The position numbers and the translations under genes are program-made. 64,000 bases of DNA from Phycisphaerales bacterium (GTDB taxonomy: Bacteria; Planctomycetota; Phycisphaerae; Sedimentisphaerales; UBA12454). Under the pieces are notes generated by a model. It did not search any database and was not told the origin of the DNA. It saw only the letters and a program-made list of their open reading frames with translations. This document shows positions 18,201 through 25,413 of this stretch, one piece after another (the stretch's first letter is position 1; each line of letters starts with the position of its first letter). The DNA lies in assembly GCA_003142595.1 (NCBI GenBank), contig PLMU01000007.1, positions 67,166 to 131,165 on the forward strand, in the 5' to 3' direction.

Positions 18201-19012
18201 AACCGGATATGACAGGAGTTGCATGGTATCAATACCGGCTCACAGGTCCCAATCTGGAACCCGAGACGGATAAACCTCTTACTAAATTTGTTTTCTTCAG
18301 TATCGAACCCGAAGCCGGATTCAGACAATTCAGTGAAGAAGAATGGTCGCGATTCGAAAACAATGAAACTGGAAAACTGGTTGCCGCCGCTTCGCTGCAA
18401 AGCTCTCTGCCGCGAGTTACCCAGATTGCTCCGTCTATCGGCCAGGAATCTCAAACACGTGCTATCGTAGCTGTAGTATTGTCCCTGATAGCAACCTGTA
18501 TTTATGTCTGGTTCCGATTCGGAACTCTCCGCTACGGTATTGCGGCCATTGTCCCCCTTGCTCACGACGTAGGTATCACGTTCGGAGCTGTGCTAACCTG
18601 CACATATATCGCAAACACACCTATCGGTCAGAAGCTGCTTATTGGCGACTTTAAAATCGATCTCGGAATGATAGCGGCATTTTTGACAATTATTGGTTAT
18701 TCAATTAACGATACAATCGTCGTCTTTGACCGTATTCGTGAAAGAAGAGGCAAACTTACTACACTGACTCCTGAGCTTATCAACATAAGTATTAACCAGA
18801 CTCTCTCCAGAACCATACTTACATCGTTTACAGTCTTTCTGGCGGTACTTATTTTGTATCTATTGGGTGGTACGGGTATTCGCGGATTCTCTTTCGCAAT
18901 GCTCTTTGGCGTTGTGTTCGGAACATATTCGTCTGTAGCGATTGCGGCTCCTATACTTATCCTTGGTGGTAAAAAGTCCAGGACTGCTGCTGCCGACAAA
19001 AAAATAGCTTAA
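15266..19012 (+). CDS. secDF: Fused protein translocase SecDF
   Basis: 1248 residues, about twelve membrane segments. The SecD half is marked by GIDLAGGTSLIYDID, GTGVLEFRILP and the TM4 segment TIGMSVDANILIYERLREEL. The SecF half is marked by DIEFTGGTSLQINL, WFRFGTLRYGIAAIVPLAHDV and GYSINDTIVVFDRIRERR. The complex uses proton- or sodium-motive force to pull proteins through SecYEG from outside. About 230 residues (roughly 105-335) of charged helical, partly coiled-coil sequence are inserted in the first periplasmic domain, which E. coli SecD lacks; fused plus insertion accounts for the large size. The TAA overlaps the next ATG (TAATG). Confidence 0.95.
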   Translation: MDKNLVRFGLAGTILLTIFAIAELYPPSETLKPGIDLAGGTSLIYDIDTTGLRNNEVDNLAQKLVPILMKRIDPGNIQNIVMRPLGDTRIEIQVPLASAEAHRKRQAYDDASKAIDKENINIALIKRALVLPADKRAEIFSKYAADSNERKEILNSLAVAYDARKAAQEKRDKEKAELDAIAENLVKEGVNKQRLSSLAPSWSTMDPNEQKSTMDRLIADVNDANDKHTAKLTSGQAKEKRQQIEQYFALFKPWADTVNELTKPETGLNAVYSNAEIRLKDINLNVDTMKEVLEMPANSQKRAVIISELKSRFPSRADKIDALVNTFKEYRPLRGRIDGPDDVKRMLKGTGVLEFRILPMLNDGRTNRDELVSYAEALKTKGPKLASDDKYVWLQVEDAKNDTWQTTENHQILVGTFADKEYVLASNQKDECMLKNTGKRPWKLTKAGTTIDDMGKRAISFSFDEVAANLFYNLTRNNLNRPLVITLDGLAISAPNIRSAIRGSGIIEGNFSLTEQMDMVDKLNAGSLPARLIDPPVSEKSIGPSLGADNRDKGIKAGYISMIIVVGFMMVYYRISGFIAAIALSLNILFVLAIMAITRATFTMAGIAGIVLTIGMSVDANILIYERLREELEAGAGMHTAIVNGYKRAFVTIFDSNLTTFIPALILYMIASEEIKGFAITLMLGIISSMFTAIFVTRIIFHILLNKGIIADKLTMLRIIKSPNINWMGLRPYFLTGSAILLIASIFVFFHRDETANSKYDIEFTGGTSLQINLKTDSPLTRVEAENIIHKEGEKLGNKPIAAAKVYSVGNSGLQYEITTIETNKTIAQIIFEPNQNQTVQSVTDAINKEQKVKSGRLTSLTVTQDSANPLKFVITTTQTNTPLVSRILNDAFDKNAAVGSPVVDEIVSRAVKEAFVGKLEMLENLQPKIISAKKIDNATVDTYPELGDYLGGIRIEFSVEKPITIAQMNQRLNDLRFKPDMTGVAWYQYRLTGPNLEPETDKPLTKFVFFSIEPEAGFRQFSEEEWSRFENNETGKLVAAASLQSSLPRVTQIAPSIGQESQTRAIVAVVLSLIATCIYVWFRFGTLRYGIAAIVPLAHDVGITFGAVLTCTYIANTPIGQKLLIGDFKIDLGMIAAFLTIIGYSINDTIVVFDRIRERRGKLTTLTPELINISINQTLSRTILTSFTVFLAVLILYLLGGTGIRGFSFAMLFGVVFGTYSSVAIAAPILILGGKKSRTAAADKKIA

Positions 19013-19437
19013 TGCGAAAAGATGTCAAGATAGGAATGCTCATCGGCACAGGGTTGTGTCTGGCTGCCGCGGTGTGGTTCTGTGTGCATCAGCAGGTAGT
19101 AGAGCAGCCGCGGATAGAGGACCTGCTGTTGCAAAAAAAAGAAAATTTTGCAGCGGAAGAAGTGCCGCAAATAAAACTTGGCGCCGCTGAAGAGCAGATT
19201 TCTACAAATAAGAATCCCAACACTACCCAAATATCCGCAGCCGTCCCCTCCTCTGCCGGCCTTGAGAAATCGATAAGGATGCATACAGTTTTGCCCGGCC
19301 AGACTTTAACCGATATCTCGAAAATTTATTACGGCTCAAATGGCAGTTGGAAAAAAATTTATGAGGCAAATAAAGAATCGCTTCCCCGCGGTCCCGACAC
19401 TGTCAGGGCGGGAATGAAGCTTATCATACCGGAATAG
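19012..19437 (+). CDS. Membrane-anchored LysM-domain protein
   Basis: 141 residues: one N-terminal membrane helix (IGMLIGTGLCLAAAVWFCV), a linker of about 60 residues, then a LysM domain at about 90-141 (HTVLPGQTLTDISKIYYGSNGSWKKIYEANK, ending GMKLIIPE). LysM binds N-acetylglucosamine in peptidoglycan or related glycans. It starts on the last base of the secDF stop, so it is translated with secDF. This suggests a cell-envelope helper of export, but the specific role is unknown. Confidence 0.85.
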   Translation: MRKDVKIGMLIGTGLCLAAAVWFCVHQQVVEQPRIEDLLLQKKENFAAEEVPQIKLGAAEEQISTNKNPNTTQISAAVPSSAGLEKSIRMHTVLPGQTLTDISKIYYGSNGSWKKIYEANKESLPRGPDTVRAGMKLIIPE

Positions 19438-19451
19438 ATATAGATTTGTAA

Positions 19452-20207
19452 TTACAGATACTTGGCCGCTTGGCTGTCAATCAGCCAGACAACTTTATCG
19501 AGAATCGGCCATAGTGTATGAACAGGATATTTCACTTCATCCGGAGCGCTGATAAGAACATCGCGCATAATTTCGGCCTTTTCCGCTCCGTTGACCATAA
19601 TAATCAGCTTATGAGCAGCACACATTACCGGATGGGTAAGTGTAATTCTGTTAAGTCCCCCGCTCATCTGATAGACCACTGCTACAAGGTCTTCAGTATC
19701 AAATAATGCGTAGGAACTGGGCAAAAGCGAGCCGATATGACCGTCAGGTCCCATTCCGAGTATCATAAGGTCGAATTTCGGTAATTGGCCCGGTTTAAGG
19801 GCAAAAACTTTTTTCAGAACTTTATCGTACTCTTTGACGGCAACGCTGTAATCGTCCTTTTCGCCGCTAATCCTGTGGATATTCTGCTCCGGAATTGGAA
19901 CGGCCTTTAAAAAAGTGTCGGCAGCGAGTTTATAATTGCTGTCAGGCGAACTGGGGCTGACGCATCGTTCATCTACCCAGAACAAGTGTATTTTGTCCCA
20001 GGGCAGATTAATACTTTCTTTGTCCTGTCCGAGCAATTGGTAAAACTTCCGTGGCGTTTTCCCGCCCGATATAGCCAGATGAAAAACATTCTTTTTTGAT
20101 ATAGCTTTTCGCGCAGAGTCTATAAACAACTTAAGAGCTTTTTGTGCCAGCTGCCCGGAGTCCTGTACATCAATAACTTTAAGTTTGTTACTATTTAAGG
20201 CTTTCAT
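19452..20207 (-). CDS. pgl: 6-phosphogluconolactonase
   Basis: 251 residues of the DevB/Pgl family, hydrolysing 6-phosphogluconolactone in the oxidative pentose phosphate pathway. It shows LAISGGKTPRKFYQLLG, LFWVDERCVSPSSPDSNY and MILGMGPDGHIGSLLP, the phosphate-binding and catalytic regions that separate Pgl from glucosamine-6-phosphate deaminase. AAAGGAG lies 13 bases before the ATG. It is monocistronic and convergent with the LysM gene (14-base gap). Glucose-6-phosphate dehydrogenase is not nearby. Confidence 0.92.
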   Translation of the reverse strand: MKALNSNKLKVIDVQDSGQLAQKALKLFIDSARKAISKKNVFHLAISGGKTPRKFYQLLGQDKESINLPWDKIHLFWVDERCVSPSSPDSNYKLAADTFLKAVPIPEQNIHRISGEKDDYSVAVKEYDKVLKKVFALKPGQLPKFDLMILGMGPDGHIGSLLPSSYALFDTEDLVAVVYQMSGGLNRITLTHPVMCAAHKLIIMVNGAEKAEIMRDVLISAPDEVKYPVHTLWPILDKVVWLIDSQAAKYL

Positions 20208-20480
20208 TTTAATTTGTCATCTCCTTTTATATTATCGTTGGCACAGGACGATGAGGCTACTAAATTCTTAAAATAATGATAAAAAGTCAATATTGCTCCA
20301 CTTATAACTCCTTTTATTTAAACAAGTTATATATATATTTGCATTTAGGGATTTTTACTTAAATAAAAAACCGACTCCCCCGTCTGATTATCCGGCAGGA
20401 TTATTTGACGTGAACAAAACCCAAAAAACTCTCAGGTTCCGGATTCCGCAAAACATAGCATCGCTGCGGCCTAAAATATA
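20208..20480. other. Intergenic region between pgl and the response regulator
   Basis: 273 bases, AT-rich. It holds the leader of pgl (AAAGGAG ribosome site) and the downstream region of the receiver gene. A possible weak pgl promoter (TTGACT on the minus strand near 20287-20292) lacks a convincing -10. I see no hairpin terminator and no plausible short gene. Confidence 0.4.
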
Positions 20481-20933
20481 TTATACTGATTGTGTTTGCA
20501 CAGAAGCATGGCTATGTTCAACGTCCGGCAGTAGACTCAAAGTCCAGTACATATTAACGGTTCTCATCGCTTCGACAAATTGTTTATAGTCAACCGGTTT
20601 GACTATATATCCCGCAACGCCTAAATTGAAACTGTCAACGATGTTCTGGTCCACATCAGAAGTGGTTAAAACTATAACGGGAATCTTTTTCAGATTTTCA
20701 TCTGCCTTGGCAATTTTCAAAAATTCAAAACCGTTTATTCTCGGCATATTCAAATCCAGAAGAATAACGCATGGCCTTTGATTCTGTTCATCTTTTAAAT
20801 ACGTCAAAGCATCTTCGCCATCGACCTTGCGTATCAGCTCGTTGGTCACTTTAAGCTCATTAAGAGCTCTTTGTGTGATGATTGCGTCCACATCATCGTC
20901 ATCAACTAACAGTATTGGTTTGTAACTTCTCAT
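20481..20933 (-). CDS. Single-domain response regulator (CheY/Rcp1-like receiver)
   Basis: 150 residues from the ATG at 20933, which has GGAGG 6 bases upstream; a longer in-frame start at 21032 would add 33 unrelated residues. It is a receiver domain only: acidic pocket D11-D14, phospho-acceptor D60 in ILLDLNMP, LTTS at the conserved Thr/Ser, and the KP lysine in YIVKPVD. There is no output domain. It overlaps the histidine kinase stop by 32 bases, so the kinase is the expected phosphodonor. It probably acts by protein contact or as a phosphorelay intermediate. Confidence 0.92.
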   Translation of the reverse strand: MRSYKPILLVDDDDVDAIITQRALNELKVTNELIRKVDGEDALTYLKDEQNQRPCVILLDLNMPRINGFEFLKIAKADENLKKIPVIVLTTSDVDQNIVDSFNLGVAGYIVKPVDYKQFVEAMRTVNMYWTLSLLPDVEHSHASVQTQSV

Positions 20934-22785
20934 TTTTGACCTCCAATTCTTGTTTTGGTAAAGTAAAGTAAAACGTACTGCCTTTTTCTGGTTCCGATTC
21001 GACCCAGATTTTACCGTCATATTTTTCAACAATTCTTCTCACCACGGAAAGTCCTATTCCGGTGCTTTCCATTTCATCTCGCCTGGTGAGCGTCTGGAAA
21101 ACTTTGAAAATCTTTTTGAAATATCTCTGTTCAATTCCGCAGCCATTGTCAGCGACACTGAATTTCCAGAAATCGCCTTCTTCGATACAGCTTAATCTGA
21201 CACAACCTCGTGGTTTATCCATATATTTTATGGCATTACTTATCAGATTTTGGAACACCTGAAACATATGTATTCTGTTGCATAAAATAGTTGGAAAATT
21301 AGTATCCTTTATTATGTCGATATTTTCCGGCGACGCAGCTTCGGCTATGACTTCATCAATAATCTCATTGAGGTTTACCTGTTGTTTTTCGCTTTCGTAA
21401 CCTACTTCGGAATATCTTAGAAGTCCGCTTATAAGTTCGCTTATTCTTTCAGTTCTTCTGACAAGCATATCGAGATATCGCCTGCCCTGCTCGTCCAGCC
21501 TGTCTCGGTAATCTACCGATAATAGTCCTGCCAGACTTCCGATTGCCCTCAACGGTGCCTTAAGGTCATGTGCCGCAACGTGAGCAAACTCGGACAGTTC
21601 ACGGTTGGCAATTGTCAGCCTCTCAACGGCTGCTTTTAGTTCTTTGTTTGAGTCGTGTAAAGCATGCTCCGCTTTTTTGCGATCGACGATTTCCCTGTCA
21701 AGATTAACCATAGATGTAGTGGTTTTTTGCAGATTCTCCGCCATACTGTTAAAAGATTTAGCCAGAGTTCCGATTTCGTCTTTTGATTTGATATCAACCC
21801 TTTGTGAAAAATCTCCTTTGGCTACTAAGGCTGATTTTTCGACCAGTTCCAATATCGGTTGTGTCATATCGGTAGCCAGGAACAGTGATAAAGCAGTGCC
21901 CGCTATAAGAATAGTCAAGCCGACTAATATCATAGTATTTCTAAGGGCATATAATTTTGCAACAAACTGCTGATAAGGCATAACTGTCACTACGACCCAG
22001 TTTAATCCCGGAATAGGCGAATAAGCAATGTATCCGTCAACCCCGGAAATTACCGCACGGCCAAATCCGGGCTTCATAGTCTTCATTCCGGCAATGATAC
22101 TCTCAGAGCCCGCTCCTTTTATAACGACTTTTTTTAGTATTTTATCTCTATCCTGGCAGGCCAAAATGGTGCCGGCCGAATCAAGCAGAAGAGCGGTAGA
22201 TTGTGCAGAATTAAACGCCTGAATATTTCTCGTCAGTGCTATAATAGAAATTTTGCTTGAAATAAACCCTACAAATTCATCAAAAAAGTTTTTACTTAAA
22301 AAGCCGAATTCTATACTTGGCCCATTTATTTCAGGGCTAAAAGCAGAGTATGAACTGAAAACTTTATTGGGATTGGCGATTGCACTTGTAAAAATCGCGG
22401 TATTACTGATATTGGAAAGTTCTGTTGTTGTTCTGCCGTAAACTATCTTTAATTCTTCCATCCCTTTTTCATTCACATATGAAAGCACAGGAAATTCCCG
22501 AGTATATTTACTGAAATATTCTACCAGTTCAGGCTCCTGCTGTTTCCTGGGATAATTTACCACTGCTTCGGTATTGCTTATTTTCTCAAGCAGTTCCTTT
22601 TTATTCGTAATCTCCGCGCTGATTTCAACTCCGATATTCATCGCTAAATACTCAAGATTTTGCTGCTGACCGTCCCGCAGCGAGGAGAATGTTATCATAT
22701 ACGAAATAATTCCCAGACTGACCGCCACTGAAAGGACAAGTCCAATCTGCAGAACTATAATTCTTGTTTTTATCGACCTGAACAT
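20902..22785 (-). CDS. Membrane sensor histidine kinase with extracytoplasmic Cache-like domain
   Basis: 627 residues: TM1 about 9-31, extracytoplasmic sensor about 35-283 (two-lobed Cache-like, with SPIPGLNWVVVTVMPYQQF near its end), TM2 about 285-305, HAMP about 306-358 (ELVEKSALVAKGDFSQRV, DEIGTLAKSFNSMAE), and a coiled linker. HisKA has H406 in AHVAAHDLKAPLRAIGSL, and the ATPase domain has N517, DNGCGI and STGIGLSVVRRI. It has all residues for autophosphorylation. It lies 36 bases downstream of the PstS-like gene and overlaps the receiver gene. The ligand is unknown; the neighbouring binding protein may present it. Confidence 0.9.
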   Translation of the reverse strand: MFRSIKTRIIVLQIGLVLSVAVSLGIISYMITFSSLRDGQQQNLEYLAMNIGVEISAEITNKKELLEKISNTEAVVNYPRKQQEPELVEYFSKYTREFPVLSYVNEKGMEELKIVYGRTTTELSNISNTAIFTSAIANPNKVFSSYSAFSPEINGPSIEFGFLSKNFFDEFVGFISSKISIIALTRNIQAFNSAQSTALLLDSAGTILACQDRDKILKKVVIKGAGSESIIAGMKTMKPGFGRAVISGVDGYIAYSPIPGLNWVVVTVMPYQQFVAKLYALRNTMILVGLTILIAGTALSLFLATDMTQPILELVEKSALVAKGDFSQRVDIKSKDEIGTLAKSFNSMAENLQKTTTSMVNLDREIVDRKKAEHALHDSNKELKAAVERLTIANRELSEFAHVAAHDLKAPLRAIGSLAGLLSVDYRDRLDEQGRRYLDMLVRRTERISELISGLLRYSEVGYESEKQQVNLNEIIDEVIAEAASPENIDIIKDTNFPTILCNRIHMFQVFQNLISNAIKYMDKPRGCVRLSCIEEGDFWKFSVADNGCGIEQRYFKKIFKVFQTLTRRDEMESTGIGLSVVRRIVEKYDGKIWVESEPEKGSTFYFTLPKQELEVKNEKLQTNTVS

Positions 22786-22821
22786 TTTATTCCCTGCAAA
22801 GTTTCTTTAACCCGTTTTAAT

Positions 22822-23658
22822 TTATCTGGCAGGTATAGCGCCCATAGCAGTAATCATTTTCTGCCCATCTTTACTGTAAATAAAATCAATAAACTTTTGT
22901 GTTAGTTCTTTTGGCTTTTCTTTGTAAACAATGCCAAAAGGCACAAAGAGCTCATATTTCCCATCGTGAATATTTTCGACCGATGGATAAACGCCATTGA
23001 CCTTCAGTACTCTCAATTGTGCCCCGACTATCGCCGACAGGGGCACAAAACCAATCGTATTTTTATGCCCCTCCAAAGCTGCCACATTCGCTGGTGTCGT
23101 ATAAACTACCTTGGCAGCCGGATTGTTAATCTCCGCAAAGCCGGGCAGTTTTATATTCAGGACACTCAGGCTTGAATCTCCCGATTCTCTGGTTAATGGA
23201 TATATTTTGCCTGCCTTGGTCCCAAGCTGACTCCAGTCCGTAATTTTTCCGGAATAGATGCCAAGTATTTGCTCGGTTGTAATATTATTTATGTCCTCAA
23301 CACTGGGATGAACTGCGAAAACGATCGGAGATTTAGCGAAGAGCAGATACGTAAGACCAGATTTTTTTTCTTCTTCATTCAGCAGCCTGGCAACTCTTGC
23401 TAAATCAATTTGTCCGCTTGCAACTGCCTTTATTCCTTTGCTTGAACCAACGCTGTCGGGCACTTCTATTTTACAGCCGCCTTGTGTTTTCATAAAAGCC
23501 GCGGTAAGCGCTCTCAAAAGTTCCTGACTATCGCCTGTCCCGCCGATGACTATTTTCGCCGCAGATACTGCGTTGGGTTCATTCGCTTCTTTTGCCTTTG
23601 CGTCAGCAAGCGACATTAATAAAACCAGTGCAATTATTAGTGATAATATATTTTTCAT
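22822..23658 (-). CDS. PstS-like periplasmic substrate-binding protein
   Basis: 278 residues from the ATG at 23658, preceded by AAGGAA; this start gives a clean signal peptide (MKNILSLIIALVLLMSLADA). The domain is PBP-like-2 of the phosphate-binding class (IVIGGTGDSQELLRAL, VGSSKGIKAVASGQIDLARVAR, LTRESGDSS, IDFIYSKDGQKMI). The GTGDSQ and GSSKG segments stand where PstS binds phosphate. No pstC, pstA or pstB follows; the next gene is a membrane histidine kinase. A sensory role feeding the kinase is therefore plausible, though phosphate or another oxyanion as ligand is unproven. Confidence 0.8.
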   Translation of the reverse strand: MKNILSLIIALVLLMSLADAKAKEANEPNAVSAAKIVIGGTGDSQELLRALTAAFMKTQGGCKIEVPDSVGSSKGIKAVASGQIDLARVARLLNEEEKKSGLTYLLFAKSPIVFAVHPSVEDINNITTEQILGIYSGKITDWSQLGTKAGKIYPLTRESGDSSLSVLNIKLPGFAEINNPAAKVVYTTPANVAALEGHKNTIGFVPLSAIVGAQLRVLKVNGVYPSVENIHDGKYELFVPFGIVYKEKPKELTQKFIDFIYSKDGQKMITAMGAIPAR

Positions 23659-23709
23659 TTTAATTCCTTTTTTATTACTACTGAGTAATTCCATAACCAT
23701 TAGAATTTC

Positions 23710-23737
23710 ACTATAGTTATGTTTAATTTTTCGACAA
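23710..23737 (-). promoter_or_regulatory. Promoter of the PstS-like/kinase/receiver operon
   Basis: On the minus strand: TTGTCG (23737-23732), 16-base spacer, TATAGT (23715-23710). It lies about 50 bases upstream of the ATG at 23658. No Pho-box-like direct repeat is evident. Confidence 0.6.
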
Positions 23738-23892
23738 TATTATCACTCCCCTTTACTGTGGTATTTAATACTCCAGGTAATCATTAAAAAAGGCCGATTT
23801 GGAGCGATAACATTAAAAAGACACAAATATTATCGGACATTTGACGTACTTGATTTGCGTGAAATTATGCTCAAAGATTCGCTTTGAAAAAT

Positions 23893-23966
23893 TGTCCTCG
23901 TCGAGAGTCGAACTCGAAACCTCTGGCTTCGGAGGCCAGCGCTCTATCCAATTGAGCTACGGGGAC
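23893..23966 (-). tRNA. tRNA-Arg (anticodon CCG)
   Basis: A 74-nt cloverleaf on the minus strand: acceptor GTCCCCG with CGAGGAC, D arm GCTC/GAGC, anticodon stem CTGGC/GCCAG with loop CTCCGAA (anticodon CCG), T stem TCGAG/CTCGA with loop TTCGACT, discriminator A. CCA is not encoded. One mismatch (C5 with A68) is present in the acceptor stem. It should read CGG. Confidence 0.93.
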
Positions 23967-23978
23967 TTATATCGGCTA

Positions 23979-24007
23979 ATTATCTTCGCAGTCAAAAGAT
24001 TTGTCCA
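23979..24007 (-). promoter_or_regulatory. Promoter of tRNA-Arg(CCG)
   Basis: Minus strand TGGACA (24007-24002), 17-base spacer, GATAAT (23984-23979). Transcription would start about 5-7 bases before the mature tRNA 5' end. It sits immediately after the E2 gene stop. Confidence 0.55.
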
Positions 24008-24013
24008 GTTTTA

Positions 24014-25045
24014 TTACGCCAGTTTTTGCGGCTCCTGCAGCAGGTCAACAACATAACTCAAAAACTGCGCCGCTTCCGCGCCATTGGCGATTCTATGGTC
24101 AACTGCCAGCGACATCTTCATAAGTTTTCTAACCGAGATTTCGCCGCCCTTAGATACGCAGGTATCCGTTATCTTGCCGACTCCCAGAATACTGCTTTGG
24201 CCGGGCACAACAATGGGAATAAATGAATCTATGCCAAGCGAGCCAAGATTGTTTACGGTTATGCACCCATCTTTAAAATCGTCCGCCGACAGATTTGCTG
24301 TTTGCAGCCGTTCTAAAAGACCCTTGCTGTATTGGGCGATCTCTGAAAGGCTCTTTTTAGTAACATCTTTCACTATTGGCACAGCAATTCCGTCTTTTAC
24401 CGCTGTGGCAATTCCTATACCTGGCGAATCAGCAAGTCGTATGGAATCTCCTTCGAGTCGGCCAGTCATAATCGGCCACTTGACCATGCCAAGTCCTAGC
24501 GCCTTTATTATAAAGTCTGTTACGGAGACTTTCAGTTTTTCCTGCAACGCGGTAAGTTCTGTAACATCGACATTGACATTGAGATAAAAGCAGGGTTTTT
24601 GGCGTTTGGATTGAAGCGTCTTTTCTGCGATTATTCTGCCAAGTTTGTTCAGCGGTATTTTTTGCCCGAGTTTATAGACCTGCTGGTTTGAATTTATTGT
24701 TTCTTTCAAAGCCGCGACTATATCTGCATCTGTTGTTATTTTTGCGGGTTTATCAGCTATTTTTGGAGAAGTTTTTTTAACACTGGAATTCACACTGACT
24801 TTTTCATCTTCTTCGCCGAGGACCAGAAGAATTTCCCCGACCGACAAAGTCTGGCCAACTTGTGCGAGGATAGATTTGACGAAACCCTCAGATGGCGATT
24901 CCATTTCGAGTGTTGCTTTATCTGTCTCGATTTCGAAGAGGATATCGCCGGTATTGACTTTTTGGCCGATTTGAACAAGGCAGTTTACGATAGTGCCCTC
25001 TTCCATCGTTTGTCCAAACTGAGGCAACTTGATTTCTACAGCCAT
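24014..25045 (-). CDS. Lipoyl-dependent E2 acyltransferase of a 2-oxoacid dehydrogenase complex
   Basis: 343 residues. Lipoyl domain at 1-78 with the lipoylation lysine K43 in EIETDKATLEME. A short linker follows without an obvious E1/E3-binding domain. The catalytic acyltransferase domain is at about 125-343 (ending SLAVDHRIANGAEAAQFLSYVVDLL). The family motif is DHRxxDG; here the acidic residue is Asn (DHRIANG) while the catalytic His stays. It is much shorter than typical pyruvate dehydrogenase E2 (over 400). No E1 or E3 gene adjoins it. LipA/LipB at the start of the window could modify it. Substrate (pyruvate, acetoin, branched-chain) cannot be assigned. Confidence 0.82.
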   Translation of the reverse strand: MAVEIKLPQFGQTMEEGTIVNCLVQIGQKVNTGDILFEIETDKATLEMESPSEGFVKSILAQVGQTLSVGEILLVLGEEDEKVSVNSSVKKTSPKIADKPAKITTDADIVAALKETINSNQQVYKLGQKIPLNKLGRIIAEKTLQSKRQKPCFYLNVNVDVTELTALQEKLKVSVTDFIIKALGLGMVKWPIMTGRLEGDSIRLADSPGIGIATAVKDGIAVPIVKDVTKKSLSEIAQYSKGLLERLQTANLSADDFKDGCITVNNLGSLGIDSFIPIVVPGQSSILGVGKITDTCVSKGGEISVRKLMKMSLAVDHRIANGAEAAQFLSYVVDLLQEPQKLA

Positions 25046-25303
25046 TTTTATTTCCTGATTATTAATTTATATTGTTTTACCAACGGCCAATCAGACGACA
25101 ATAATATTATCAATATAGCGGAATAATGCCATTAAAAACAAATCCTTAAAATCCATATAATGATATCAAAACAAATCTTTAATATCCGTGATTAGAATTT
25201 GCCAATCGAAAAAAGCTTTAGTAAAATAGACCAAGCAAAAGTAAAGACCAGAATAAAAAAATAAAATCCGTCTGCTTGTAAGTTATTATATATAAAGATG
25301 TTA
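25046..25303. other. AT-rich intergenic region upstream of E2 and tRNA-Arg(CCT)
   Basis: 258 bases between divergent transcripts. It holds the E2 ribosome site (AGGAAATAAAA before the ATG) and an AT-rich block near 25282-25297 that could contain the tRNA -10 region, though no convincing -35 pairs with it. No open frame of interest. Confidence 0.4.
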
Positions 25304-25377
25304 GCGCTCGTAGCTCAGTAGGATAGAGCGTCAGTTTCCTAAACTGAAGGTCGCAGGTTCGAATCCCGCCGGGCGCA
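25304..25377 (+). tRNA. tRNA-Arg (anticodon CCT)
   Basis: A 74-nt cloverleaf: acceptor GCGCTCG/CGGGCGC, D arm GCTC/GAGC, anticodon stem TCAGT/ACTGA with loop TTCCTAA (anticodon CCT), T arm GCAGG/CCCGC with loop TTCGAAT, discriminator A, CCA not encoded. The T stem has an A51-C63 mismatch where bacteria usually have a pair. It should read AGG. Confidence 0.94.
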
Positions 25378-25413
25378 ATATTTAATGAAAAATCAAAATC
25401 CTACGAATAAAGA

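Noticed and set aside
22822-23658. Part of a phosphate ABC transporter operon
   Set aside because: No pstC, pstA, pstB or phoU in either direction; the operon continues into a kinase and receiver.
23967-23995. TTGACT-17-ATATAA as promoter of tRNA-Arg(CCG)
   Set aside because: The -10 would touch the mature tRNA 5' end, placing the transcription start inside the tRNA; TGGACA-17-GATAAT slightly upstream fits better.
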